Below are positions 1 through 10,025 of a stretch of 40,767 nt of DNA, piece after piece. The translations under genes were made by a program, and so were the position numbers. Within the stretch, counting starts at the first letter, position 1. Each line of letters begins with the position of its first letter. Origin of the DNA: Fragilaria radians (Eukaryota; Bacillariophyta; Fragilariophyceae; Fragilariales; Fragilariaceae); the NCBI GenBank assembly GCA_900642245.1, contig CAAAJI010000007.1:313919-354685 (forward strand), given 5' to 3'. The notes under the pieces are model-generated. The model was given only the letters and a program-made list of their open reading frames with translations, made no database searches and was not told the DNA's origin.

Positions 1-238
1 GTTAATGCTTGTACCGTTGCATCGGGACAGAAAACAATATAATATTAATTTAACCCGTAACCTTTTGAATAAGAGATCGAGTTCGAGTAGAGAGGTTACA
101 GATTACAGACTACCCGGCCAAAATGGGTAGGGTACATTTCTACTCTGCCTTTCCATCACCTGATTGTGGTCCATATTGCTAGAACTTAATTGCAATATTA
201 ATCTGCAAATAAAATGAAATTCTTCAAGTCATTGGAAA

Positions 239-466
239 TGAAAATAACTTTCAGTTTCTTAAATTAAAGTTAAATTATAATGTGTGGAATGACTGTTATC
301 ATATTAATCCTTCTGAAAATAACTTCCCAGTTTTTTAATCTAAAGTCTAATAATAATGTGTGAAATGACTTTTGTCATATTAATCCTTCTGAAAATAACT
401 TCCCAGTTTCTTAGTCTAAAGTCTAATTACAATGTGTGAAGTGACTGTTATCATATCAATTCTTAA
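239..466. repeat. Three-copy tandem repeat, 75-76 bp unit
   Basis: Three consecutive units begin at about 239, 315 and 391, each with 'gaaaataact' near its start. Each unit then has a 'cagtttctta' block, a 'ctaaagtctaat' block, 'aatgtgtgaaatgact' and 'tatcatattaatcctt'. The second and third units are the closest pair. It lies inside copy A of the larger duplication; copy B has no comparable triplication. Confidence 0.85.
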
Positions 467-561
467 TTTGTCTCAATTGCTTGAACTTTCATAAAAATAA
501 AGTATACTGACAAAACCATGATATAGACCTTGCACCAACGACAATATTTTTGATCTTTTGA

Positions 562-810
562 CTACAGCTTAGATTCTCTAACAGCAGCAGCAATCCTTGA
601 TGTTCCAATTACAGCTGCAGTGATGACTTTTCCAACAAGAACACTAGAAAAAGCTAAAACACTTTCCTGATGCCAATGCTAAATCAATGACATAATTTAC
701 TTAATCACAGAGACAGTTCTGTGATGTTGAATACATTTGAGTATCAATGGCGTATTAGGTTAAGCGGTAAAACTCAAGTATTGTATCATGCATTACATTG
801 TATGTCCTGC
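562..810 (-). pseudogene. Decayed exon traces, duplication copy A
   Basis: On the minus strand, copy A encodes short peptide blocks that match copy B in the same relative order. One block reads DTILEFYRLT (about 803-759). A second reads VNYVIDLALASGK (near 700-660). The last reads VGKVITAAVIGTSRIAAAV and runs to a TAG at 562-564. The blocks are in different frames, so they would need introns or frameshift repair. The last block is hydrophobic and could be the end of a membrane protein. I do not recognise the family. Confidence 0.3.
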
Positions 811-1443
811 AAATTCTACTTTCAAAAATAGCAGTATTGTTTGGAGTTTATAAAAGGAAGTTCAAAGATGCATTATTATGCATTGTCTTCTATGATCTTG
901 TTAAAAACGCTTAACGCTGCATAGCAAAGCAAGCGCCAACTACTATCTGGCCGGTCGTGTGCGTTATGTTCGAAAAGTGAGCGAGTACGAGTACAGAGTC
1001 AGCGACTAAAATCAATAGGGATGTAGCTAATTCAAACGGTACCTGATTTACAATAATTCCATCCTACTTTCATCCAGAATTATAAACTAGAATGTTGTCG
1101 AGATTTTCAGTCGTAAACTGTAGAATATTTAACGCAATTGTCATTCAAATGCTACTGGAATGTGGACAGATCTAATTGCAATAGTAATCTGCAGCTAAAT
1201 GAAATTCCTTCAAAACAATGAAAAAATAAATAGCACTATTCCTTAAATTGAGGAAAAAGATCTTTTGTCCTTCTTTTTCTGAAGTCTAAATAAAACTGGT
1301 TTAAAAGGCATTAAAAATATGGATCAATTAAATTGTTGTACCTTTGAGATGACTTTTATTGTATTAATCCTTCATTTGTCTCATTTTCTATATTGTCAAA
1401 CAAGTAAAGAATACATTTTTATAAAGTAAACAAAACAATGATA

Positions 1444-1740
1444 TCAACTTTGCACCGACAGCTTTACTTTGACTTTTTCACTGATAATTTTTGACGTTCC
1501 AATAGCAGCAGCACCAAAACCTTCTACAACAATTTCTCAAGAAAAAGCTAAGATATGTGTATAACCATAGTTTTACAAGGCGGAAAAAGAAATTACTACC
1601 TTTACACCTTCCTAATGCCAATGCTAAAACAACGATATAATTTACTTTAAGTTCTGTGATATTGAATGCAACTGTACATACCAATTCCATGTTAGGTCAA
1701 GTAGTAAAGCTTAAAAATTGTGTCATCCATCAGATTGTAG
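1444..1740 (-). pseudogene. Decayed exon traces, duplication copy B
   Basis: This is the counterpart of the copy A traces. Minus-strand blocks read MDDTIFKLYYLT (about 1730-1695), KVNYIVVLALALGR, and VVEGFGAAAIGTSK ending at a TGA at 1446-1444. The peptides are conserved between copies better than the surrounding DNA, which suggests the duplicated unit once contained exons. A single 70-codon minus ORF (1478-1690) crosses this area, but its C-terminal part is out of frame with the conserved block and is probably chance. Confidence 0.3.
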
Positions 1741-2155
1741 GACCCGCAAATTCTAGGTTCACAAATAACAATCATAAAAAACTTTCATGATTATTGCTGG
1801 AAATGCAAAAATTCAAAGATACATTCTCTTTTGTAAAATAGTTAACTCTGCGGAGCAAAGCAAGCACCAACTTCTAGTAATTCATTAAAAAAAATGCGGA
1901 TTTCATCAAAGTAAAACAATAATTTTAGACGAGGAAATTCTTGTAAGTACGACAGTGCATATCATCGGATATCATCCGTAGTCCATGTGTTAAAAATGCT
2001 TTTTCTTTTTCAGGATTATGAAAAAATTCCGTAAACCGAATTCGAATTTTCACCTCATTGCCGACTCCTAAACCACCCAAAGCAGCTCAATTAACAACAC
2101 CTTACCTGAACAAACTTATCTATTGAAATTGCGAGATTTTAGGAAGACGTTTCAC

Positions 2156-2656
2156 ATGTCTCGCCAAGCAGTCGTATCTATTGCAAAGTTTTCAGTTGGG
2201 GCTTTCGGAATTGCCATGTCATTGTGGTTGTATCAATCAGTATCAGACTATGGCTGGCAATGTACGCTTCGTTATATTTGGGAGGGAGAATACTACCCTG
2301 AACATGTTCGAAGCGCCCTTGAAGTATTGAACGCCACTCAATCGCAATTTGAGGTTTACTCTGCAGTTCTTGAATTAATTGAAACTTCGTTGGCTCGAGC
2401 GAAGCTGAATAGTGTCGATGATCGGGTCCGAAATGAAGACTGGACACTGGCACATCTTCCGGAAAATTTGGAAAAGGATATTGTTATGTTAAGTTTTAAC
2501 CTAGACAAGCTCGCTGCCTCTGTTGATGCAGTGATATTGGACGATGCCGAACTAAGACCAAGAAAAAAACAAATTTCAAACAACATTGTATTAGCTATGG
2601 AAAGAGCAGATGCATTACTGAATATTTATAAACGAGAAGAGTCTATAAATCAATAA
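2156..2656 (+). CDS. Small membrane-anchored conserved-looking protein
   Basis: This is a 166-aa ORF. The frame is open from 2072, but the only sensible start is the ATG at 2156; an upstream TTG at 2123 is not a likely eukaryotic start. Residues about 5-27 form one hydrophobic segment (AVVSIAKFSVGAFGIAMSLW), a probable signal anchor. It is followed by an aromatic stretch with YGWQC and LRYIWEGEYYPEHVR, and then by a predicted all-helical, charged C-terminal domain (about 60-166) with heptad-like leucines. There is no signal peptide cleavage motif. A GT-AG pair at 1943-2013 could be a 5'UTR intron. I do not recognise the family, and the function is unknown. Coding confidence rests on composition and length in AT-rich DNA. 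Confidence 0.6.
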   Translation: MSRQAVVSIAKFSVGAFGIAMSLWLYQSVSDYGWQCTLRYIWEGEYYPEHVRSALEVLNATQSQFEVYSAVLELIETSLARAKLNSVDDRVRNEDWTLAHLPENLEKDIVMLSFNLDKLAASVDAVILDDAELRPRKKQISNNIVLAMERADALLNIYKREESINQ

Positions 2657-3272
2657 TTCATAATCACAAATGTCGTTAGTTTCTCTTGCCTCTAGAGCTT
2701 TGAAAGTGGACAAAAATGGTTATTTCCGCCTTACATGAAACAAACTTTTGAGCGAAAATGCTATCGTTAGCCTTAGTCTTCCTCAAGACTGCCTACCTAA
2801 TCCTATCATTAACCCATTTTCACCAAAGCCTAGATATAGTTGAAATTTTTCCACATTCATTCTTGGAATGCCTAGTAGCTTATTTTGAACTGAAGAGTCA
2901 ATGCAATGGATCTCAATGCGGAATGATGTAGCTGCTTATCATTTAATTTTTTTTCACCGCAAAGAATACATCCAAAGGAAGAGACAGGCTACAAAAAGAC
3001 ATAGAATTCATTTTAAGGGCGGGTGTTTTATTTACACTAAATTCATAGACTTCAATTCAATCCTGATTCAAAGATATCATATTTACTATATAGCTTCACT
3101 AGATTAAGGGAACCATCAATGATTGATGGAAACTTTCTTAATTTCAAAACGACAATATTCGTTTCTGCTTCCTCAATGTTCACATAATCTGAGCTTGTTT
3201 ACTCTTGCATCAAAGTGAGCCATAACTTGTAAATTTTGCGCTTGTCATTTGCGGTTTCTAGAATATGCTTCC
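2657..3272. other. Intergenic, nothing assigned
   Basis: This is the AT-rich space between the small membrane protein and the 3' end of the NOM1-like gene. A 68-codon plus-strand ORF at 2901-3107 has random-looking composition and no recognisable motif. I see no RNA gene or transposon ends. Confidence 0.5.
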
Positions 3273-5750
3273 TTAAATTGCATGAAGACTGTCTACTTCA
3301 CACGCTTTCATTGCAGCCTTTAGATTTGTCCGGAATCGAGATTTCGTTACGTTCTTTGGACTTGCTTTGAGAGACTGGAAAAAGAAAATGGAAAGATTCT
3401 TCCGTAACAAATCGGAATCATCTGAGTCTCCGTTATTACACCTGGGTATCCCCCGTTCAAATAACTCAGTGATTTGTGATGGGTGTTCTATGGACTCAAA
3501 CAAATTTGAGAAAAAAACAATTATGAAGATCTGTGCAGTCTCTTCAAGATTGCCCATGTCAAGCGGTTTCAGAATGCTAAGTTTGATGCTTTGGTGTATT
3601 ACCACAAGATGGTATAAAAGTTTGGAAAGGTTAACAGCCTTGCGTTCTGTCACTGAATTCCATAGTTTAAATACATCCCAGAATGCTAATTGAAAGGAAA
3701 ATTTGCACTGAGGCTGATAATCACAAAGACGCGCTGCAAGATGTGAATAAAAAGGATTATATACGCTTTCACCGCCACAGCACTCCATGATAACGCGTAC
3801 ACACTCTCTTTCGTTGCGATTTTTCAACATACTAGCCCGAACTAGTTTCCCAAAGGCATCATCACAGTCAGCACTTCCCATGATGATGCAGAATATAGAT
3901 CTACGTATGTCACTATTCATCCGATATTTCTGCGCAAGCTGCAACATTTCTTCGTCCATATCTTGCGACTTCTTCACCTTAGACGCATTAATGTCTTCAT
4001 TCTCAGCGTTATCTTCATCTGAAACATGTTTAAATTGATTACCAATCCATGATGCCCCAACTTTCCACCAACGACCTTTTGCTTCGACCTCCAAGATATC
4101 CTGTAAGCGAATCCGTAGACTAGAAGAATCAAATGATTTGTCTACCTCAGACTTTATACGCCCTAAGATTTTCCGTAACTTCGTTGTTCGCTCGATAGGA
4201 ATGCTATCCTGTTTCTTTCGTTTATTGTTTTTCAAATCAGTCAATGCCGCAATCATAAACTCCAACCTTGAAGAAGTGACGTACAACGTGGAACTTTTCT
4301 TTGCTTGGACAGATAAAACAATTTCTTTCAGAGAAGAAGGATCATCAGACCTTAGAGTGAATCCAGAGTGAGTGAGGATTAAAGACAATAACTCGATGTC
4401 AAGCTCAGTGAAACCTTGAATAAGGTGTCGAACCAAGTCAAACATGAAAGAAGAATGAGCGAGACGTAAGTTATACAAATAGCATAGGTATAAAATCAAG
4501 TTTGAAGCCTCCTTGCTTTCTGTGTCATTACTGTTCTCTTTCACTTTCCAGAGGCGGACAACGAGCTGTTCCATTAAATGACCTGGTAGATTCACTGTAT
4601 CTCCAGTTAAATAATGAATACCAACCAAGCTAGCCGTGTAAACTGGAATGATCACTGTCATCAGGATCGGACGGTCTATCGTGGCGCCAAAGATGTGTTT
4701 CCAAAGAGATTCATTTACATCAGATGTTGAAAACTGCTTGTACAATTTACTAACTGCTTGAATCACCGAAATCAAGGTATCATCTGACAGACGATTCATC
4801 GAATTGTTAAGCGAACGATTTAGTTCCCTGAGCTTTTCTTCGCGATCTGCATTTTCAGTCTGGGAAGTTCTTAGGTGCGGAGGGGTGTATTTGACCTTTT
4901 CTGAACCAGATCCCAAAGATATTTTGGAATGTCCATAAATATCTTCACCTGGTACAGGCTTGTAAATGTAAGTAGAATCATGATCAGGTTCGTGTTCGAC
5001 ATTATCGGCCGAAGGTTTAGCTTCCTCGTAGGAACTTTCATCTTCATCGTCGTTAAGGAAGCTGTCTCGCTTGCCTCCCATTTCACCTTTTTGGAAAACT
5101 TCATCATTCATTGGTACCATTTCCTCATCTAATTCAGAGAATTCATCATCTACCTCTTCGTGTCTTGATGACTCGCTTTCATCTTCATCTTTCAATATCT
5201 TGCTTTCATCTTCACTTTCTGATACCTCACTTTCACCTTCATTTTCCGATACCTCGCTTTCATCTTCATTACTTCGCGTATCCCCTTTCACAACGTTGCT
5301 AACCAAAGTGTCTAATTCGTCAAGAAAATCTCCAAAATCGTCACCATATCCTTCGAGCTTTGCATATTCTTTTTTGAGGCGATTTTTCTCTCTTGCATTG
5401 CCAAGGCCCAGTTTTGATTCCAACTCAGCAATCTCGGCATCCTCCTTCCTCAATGCTGCGGCAAAGGCAGTGTCAAACTTGGAGTAAGGATCCTTTTTTC
5501 GCTTTGTTGAATTCATGGAAAATATTTCCTTCTCTTCGTCATCATCAACCTTTATTGTTGCCGATTTCATAGAAGGCTTTCTTGCTTTCTTAAGGGATTT
5601 GAAAGGAATTAATTCACTCTGAACCTCTTGGTTGTTTACAATATTCTCATCACGAATTCTTTTCTTTGAGCGCTCTTGCTTACGTCGTAGCTTTCGAAGG
5701 CCAGCATCGGTCGTTGCCTTATGTTTAAGTTTTTGCGCCATTGACTTCAT
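3273..5750 (-). CDS. SGD1: NOM1/Sgd1-like nucleolar MIF4G-MA3 protein
   Basis: This is an 825-aa single-exon protein of the nucleolar MIF4G-domain family (yeast Sgd1, human NOM1), which acts in 40S subunit and 18S rRNA maturation with an eIF4A-type DEAD-box helicase. The N-terminus is very basic (KLRRKQERSKKR), a likely nucleolar signal. Residues about 155-245 are acidic, with near-tandem SEVSE/ESEDES repeats. The MIF4G domain spans about 308-510 and shows the family pattern, ending in RLEFMIAALTDLKNNKRKK. A linker carries KGRWWKVGASW, typical of this family. The MA3 domain spans about 614-735 (DIRRSIFCIIMGSADCDDAF). The KYTPPHLR motif near 287 also matches the family. The start at 5750 gives a complete N-terminus and is followed by a second in-frame ATG three codons on. 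The length is usual for the family. Confidence 0.95.
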   Translation of the reverse strand: MKSMAQKLKHKATTDAGLRKLRRKQERSKKRIRDENIVNNQEVQSELIPFKSLKKARKPSMKSATIKVDDDEEKEIFSMNSTKRKKDPYSKFDTAFAAALRKEDAEIAELESKLGLGNAREKNRLKKEYAKLEGYGDDFGDFLDELDTLVSNVVKGDTRSNEDESEVSENEGESEVSESEDESKILKDEDESESSRHEEVDDEFSELDEEMVPMNDEVFQKGEMGGKRDSFLNDDEDESSYEEAKPSADNVEHEPDHDSTYIYKPVPGEDIYGHSKISLGSGSEKVKYTPPHLRTSQTENADREEKLRELNRSLNNSMNRLSDDTLISVIQAVSKLYKQFSTSDVNESLWKHIFGATIDRPILMTVIIPVYTASLVGIHYLTGDTVNLPGHLMEQLVVRLWKVKENSNDTESKEASNLILYLCYLYNLRLAHSSFMFDLVRHLIQGFTELDIELLSLILTHSGFTLRSDDPSSLKEIVLSVQAKKSSTLYVTSSRLEFMIAALTDLKNNKRKKQDSIPIERTTKLRKILGRIKSEVDKSFDSSSLRIRLQDILEVEAKGRWWKVGASWIGNQFKHVSDEDNAENEDINASKVKKSQDMDEEMLQLAQKYRMNSDIRRSIFCIIMGSADCDDAFGKLVRASMLKNRNERECVRVIMECCGGESVYNPFYSHLAARLCDYQPQCKFSFQLAFWDVFKLWNSVTERKAVNLSKLLYHLVVIHQSIKLSILKPLDMGNLEETAQIFIIVFFSNLFESIEHPSQITELFERGIPRCNNGDSDDSDLLRKNLSIFFFQSLKASPKNVTKSRFRTNLKAAMKACEVDSLHAI

Positions 5751-7712
5751 GACTAAGAACGTAGTGTTTATGAGTAGGCCAAAGGTGTTGTGTCACACCA
5801 AAGAGCCCTTCCTTGATTGAATTCGACTACCAGACCGAATCTCCAGAAAGCCAGTCGTTTCCAAACTTTTTTAGATATTTTCGTAATTTTTGCAATTCAA
5901 CCACTAAATTTCTGAAAAAGGGATACGATAGACATGCCCTCCCGCTTTCTCTCACTTTTTTCATATTGCTACTTGAGATTAGAAATGTAATTATTCCATT
6001 TTTGAGATTGGGTATTACAGCAATGAAACGTGTCTAGAATTTCCGCAGAATGCAGTGATACCATACTATTTTTTATGGTTTGTGGCTCTAATCATGACTG
6101 AATTTAGTCGACTCTAGTATTTACCTTTGAAGCGAAATAATTTTAGAACGCAGCATGAGGGGTCATCTAATATGATAGGCTGACCTTTTCCGACATATAC
6201 CTACGATCTGGCTTTGGATCAAAGTTATTTTCAGCTTTTCCTCAAGTTTCTAGACTTACTGATAAGCTGTTGGTATCGGAAGTAAGCTTTGATTCTCGTT
6301 GAGGTCAGAAACTCGGAAGCACGCACCTATCACGTTTGAACTAGTAAACTGTATACGTTAAGGAATAGTCTGCCTTACCACAGCATAAATTCATGTTGAT
6401 TATCACATAAGCTTTCGCCTTCCAAGTCAAGATATCTGTGAATTTCTTAGTCTTCTGCATTGATTGCATTATCCTTTGGAATGTGAGTGGTCATTTGTTT
6501 GACGTTAATACAAAACATATACTATGGCCTGAATTTTGGTGATGTAAATTGATAATTCTTCAACACGATAGTTTTTACAAGTTAAGGCTTGATTTCGCGC
6601 TCATTGTCAATAGGTCACAAATTAACAATTGAAAGCATATATTTTACCTTAATGACAGTGGCTAATTTCAAGCCAACTTATTGCTGCTTGCAATTCCGCT
6701 TCTAGAGTTAATGAGAACAACAAATTCAATACATTAGAATTCTTGCAAAAGGAAATAATTGGCATATTCATTGAAGATTTCCAGCAAGACAACAGAACCA
6801 AGAGGAAGATCTACTCCAGTAAGCTTGCGAGCTATGAAACGCCAATTCTCCTCAGCAGTCTCATGAGCACTACTTTGCCTCGCTGAAAGTGGTGAATTAA
6901 CATTATCTTTCAAGCCTTTCCTAATACTCATGTAGCCGGAAAACTACCAATAAGATAGTTTTTTGGTACGATTCGCACAAATGTTAAGGACCGTAAGGCT
7001 GGCTTATATTGATTCTTGCACTGATGCTTTTTTCATATGCAATGCTAGGTCATGTCGATATTCATATTGTCAGAAAATCATATTTTTCCTACGTTTTTCT
7101 CTTTGAGGTAACATCTTCATTCAAAACACTTTCATATATGACCTTGTCAAATTCGTATCTTTAGAACCAGGATGAGCTGCATATCTTTGCTATCTTCTAC
7201 TTTTCTAGATTTTTTCTCTCATTTCGCCATGACTTCTTTGCTCCCGATGATTTTTTTACCCAAACTTACCAAGAGATTTGAGCTATTTGTATTTAATTGC
7301 TACCTTTGAACATGTTCAACTGTACACAATATAAAATTCAATGAACTAGCTGCTCTCTCTTTGCTGTGATGGTCATGGCTCATGCAATGGGAGTATCTTG
7401 TATAACAGACTACCCTAAGATATCTCATCAACTGTTGAGTCAGTCCTCTATTCTGAGTGTTTAGTAGCTGCTTTATCTCTTCATCCGTGCAAGCGCTTTG
7501 CCTCATAAATTCTTTTTACAGGTTAATTCACATGATTTTGAATCCACTAAATTAGAAATCCTTGACAATCTATTGTCAAAGACTTCTATATCAGATGATT
7601 GAATGCTTCTAATCCCCATTAACTAGTTCATCCTATTCACAAGAATTTCAATGATAGAGACATCTCTATGGTATTGAAGAAGTAGAATTAAAAACCGATA
7701 CTTTGCTAGTAA
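5751..7712. other. Long intergenic region, no secure gene
   Basis: About 2 kb between the divergent NOM1-like and SSB genes. The first 100 bp should contain the NOM1-like promoter. There is a small inverted repeat, ggtgt..acacc, near 5786-5801. Beyond two minus-strand ORF fragments (6734-6931 and 7300-7506) I see no RNA gene, transposon ends or strong repeats. Confidence 0.5.
6734..6931 (-). pseudogene. Possible decayed exon, unassigned
   Basis: This 65-codon minus ORF has a protein-like second half (TAEENWRFIARKLTGVDLP followed by GSVVLLEIFNEY). It ends in a stop just after LLQEF. It is preceded by TTGGTAG, a poor but possible 3' splice site. A second minus ORF at 7300-7506 begins MRQSACTDEEIKQLLNTQNR and could be an upstream exon, since it ends near a GTAGCA. 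The two do not form an intact gene that I can read. It may be chance or a decayed gene. Confidence 0.2.
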
Positions 7713-7976
7713 TTGGTTGGTTCTTTCCTTATTGGTTGGTTGTTTGTTCTTTGTTCTCACTGTTGCTATTTATGCCATAGTAATTTGGCTGAACTATATT
7801 GCATTGCTTATGTGAAAACAGACACAAGTTCTCAGGCATGCATTTTTTTTCACAATAACTTGGGAATACAGGATTTAAGGTATTTAGCGCGACCGAGTTT
7901 TTGTGTGAAGGGGGGAAATAATTTAACGTTTTCGTTGACAACTTTTCGAGTAATCGACGCTGTTTTAACATTAGAG

Positions 7977-8681
7977 ATGTTTAACATGTTCCGCCTTGTT
8001 TGCTGGTTACTTCTAGCGTCCAGAATATCTGCACTTCTTACTCCTTCTCTGTATGCTATATCTCGTTTCACAAAGACATCATTATCCAGCAATTTTTTCG
8101 GCGAAGACCCCTCGGAAGGCTACGGGTCGAATACCGATGATTTGGATAGACTATCAACAGAGGATTTAGAGGCAATGATCCCTGAATGGGGGGATCATGT
8201 GCCAAAGTATATTCGAGTAACAGTTGCAGGTAGAGTAGGTAACGATCCAGATCCACGATACTTCGATGATGGAAAAGTTGTGGTAAATTTGAGTTTGGCC
8301 GTGCGTCGAAAATATCAATCCTTGGAACGGCGAGCACAGAATATCCAAGAAGATGCAACCGATTGGTTCAATCTTGAAATTTGGGGCCGAGATGCTGAAT
8401 ATGCTTCAAAGTATGTTACAAAGGGTTCTCGTATAGGAGTAAGTGGATCCCTGGCTGTAGATTCATGGATAGATAGAATGAGCGGTGAGAAACGAAGCAA
8501 GTGCACTATACTTGTGAGAGACTTGGATATATTAGAAACAAAGGCTGAAGCTGAACTCCGTCGAGGCGGAGCTGTTACTTCTTTCAGTCAAGAGGGAAAG
8601 CAACGCGAAAGGCGATCTGATGGAGATGATTCGAATGATTTTCTTGGACCTTTCTCTGCTGGGACGGGTGGATTCTTTTAG
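7977..8681 (+). CDS. Organelle-targeted single-stranded DNA-binding protein
   Basis: This is a 234-aa bacterial-type SSB: a homotetrameric OB-fold protein that coats single-stranded DNA in replication and repair. The OB domain spans residues about 77-190, with the first strand YIRVTVAGRVGNDP, then VVNLSLAVRRKY, DWFNLEIWGRDAEYASKYV and KGSRIGVSGSL, all in SSB order. The N-terminus (MFRLVCWLLLASRISALL) is a hydrophobic targeting sequence, followed by an S/T/R-rich stretch that looks like a plastid or mitochondrial transit peptide. The bacterial C-terminal DDDIPF tip is absent; the tail is acidic-aromatic (NDFLGP..GGFF). The frame is open upstream to 7713, but the start at 7977 (or 7986) directly precedes the targeting peptide. 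Plastid versus mitochondrion cannot be settled from sequence. Confidence 0.85.
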   Translation: MFNMFRLVCWLLLASRISALLTPSLYAISRFTKTSLSSNFFGEDPSEGYGSNTDDLDRLSTEDLEAMIPEWGDHVPKYIRVTVAGRVGNDPDPRYFDDGKVVVNLSLAVRRKYQSLERRAQNIQEDATDWFNLEIWGRDAEYASKYVTKGSRIGVSGSLAVDSWIDRMSGEKRSKCTILVRDLDILETKAEAELRRGGAVTSFSQEGKQRERRSDGDDSNDFLGPFSAGTGGFF

Positions 8682-10025
8682 TATTTACATCTCAACCAAT
8701 CTTGCATATCTTAGCGCGGATATTGATCAATTCTCTAGTATATGTCTAGTTTGAAGTGTAAATCTAATTGATTATTTTGTTTCATCAATAATTATGCTGA
8801 TTATTTTGCCACGGTACAAATCCGCATACATTATTACGCATGAGATGTAAGTGGGTGTAATGGCAAATATATGACTATTCATTATTGCTGTTACAATATT
8901 TCATTATATATTTAATTTTATGCACCACTCTTCTGACCTTAAAATTTAATCTTTGCCTAAAAGAGCCTGGAAAGACGAAATGAATTTAGTTCATAACTTC
9001 TGATCCTGATATCAGTGACTTCAGTTACCGAGGAATATGGAGAGCTATTTACATGTTACAGGCAGGCGCTTTGGACTTTTCTATTTGACAGCGTACAAGG
9101 CAACCGCATATGACAGACTGAGTTACATTATTTCACATAAGTAAAGTGGCAAAATTGTTCTCTATGAACTTCTTCTCTTTTTTGAGAATGCAAACAATTT
9201 CGAAAAACTGAACTTTGACTTTCAACATAGCAACAGGATATATACTTGGCAATCATAAAATTTGAATCCATTTTGGAAAATAGAAATTGTATTGCTAAGC
9301 GCATTTTTATAGGAAAGATGTAAACTTGCAAACTCCAACTGCCGTTTTGGACAAATGTTTCTTGCTGCATTCGATCAATTTTCCTAGTTCTAGACCAAGT
9401 ATTATCTGTACACCATTTAATAAAGATTATTTTAATCATTGGCAACTAGAAAGTGAATTCTCTGCCTCTTATTCAAGCATTGTGAGTAAATCTTGAAGAT
9501 TATAATAGCAAGGCACACGCTTACACTATGTCTTGTCTTAGATGCAAATGTAATGATTCTCCTTTGCATGGCATAGTTTATAATCATTCTCGGTAGTAAA
9601 GGTGATTCTAATCCTAAGTTTTTGAAAAGCGTTACGTCTCCAAAGCATTCTCCCACAGAATAAATTACCTCTTTACTACAGCTCTTTTCTTCCTTCGAGG
9701 TAACCTTATTGAATCCTGTCATTCACTATGTGACATTTCGTCACAAGCCATGGTTGATGACGTCATCGATGATTTTTTCCCATTTTCAACGCAACCACCA
9801 AAGACATCACAAGTCCTTGAGAGTTCTGAAAGACGTCAGCATTAGGATTTATTTGATCATTTTACCTCAAGTCACCTTCAGAACCGAATTTCAAGGAAAG
9901 GTAGTGGCGGAAGGAACATTCAAAATAGTACCATCCATTCAGCATCAAGGATGTCAAGCAGTCAAGACTTTCTACGTTACCCTTCTAATTTCTCAACGAA
10001 TATGAAGTTTGTATGCTGTAATGGC
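8682..10025. other. Intergenic region upstream of the EngB gene
   Basis: There is no gene I can support. Minus-strand ORFs at 9128-9445 and 9432-9722 overlap each other in different frames, have chance-like composition and resemble nothing known. The last 300 bp should hold the promoter of the EngB gene, including a perfect 12-bp palindrome at 9756-9767. Confidence 0.5.
9756..9767. promoter_or_regulatory. CRE-like palindrome GATGACGTCATC
   Basis: This perfect 12-bp palindrome contains TGACGTCA, the consensus site of CREB/ATF-type bZIP factors. In the diatom Phaeodactylum, TGACGT/ACGTCA half-sites are described as CO2/cAMP-responsive elements. It lies about 260 bp upstream of the preferred ATG of the plastid EngB gene, so a regulatory role is plausible but inferred. 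Confidence 0.4.

Larger units (their letters stand above)
186..1890. repeat. Diverged tandem segmental duplication
   Basis: Two diverged copies of roughly 0.75 kb lie in the same orientation: copy A about 186-945 and copy B about 1168-1885. Matching blocks keep their order: 'taattgcaat..taatctgca' near 188 and 1172; 'aaaac.atgatat' near 514 and 1433; 'gttccaat' near 601 and 1495; 'ccaatgctaaa' near 672 and 1617; 'agcaaagcaagc.ccaac' near 921 and 1854. The roughly 220 bp between the copies has no partner. Identity is patchy with indels, so the event is not recent. Confidence 0.75.

Noticed and set aside
186..1890. SLC44/choline-transporter identity for the duplicated gene traces
   Set aside because: A loose similarity of the C-terminal block came to mind, but the blocks are too short and too decayed to support a family name.
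5071..5487. 138-codon Ser-rich plus ORF
   Set aside because: It is the antisense shadow of the acidic Glu/Asp/Ser region of the NOM1-like gene.
9128..9722. Two overlapping minus ORFs (105 and 96 codons)
   Set aside because: They overlap in different frames, show random composition, and no splice pair joins them sensibly.
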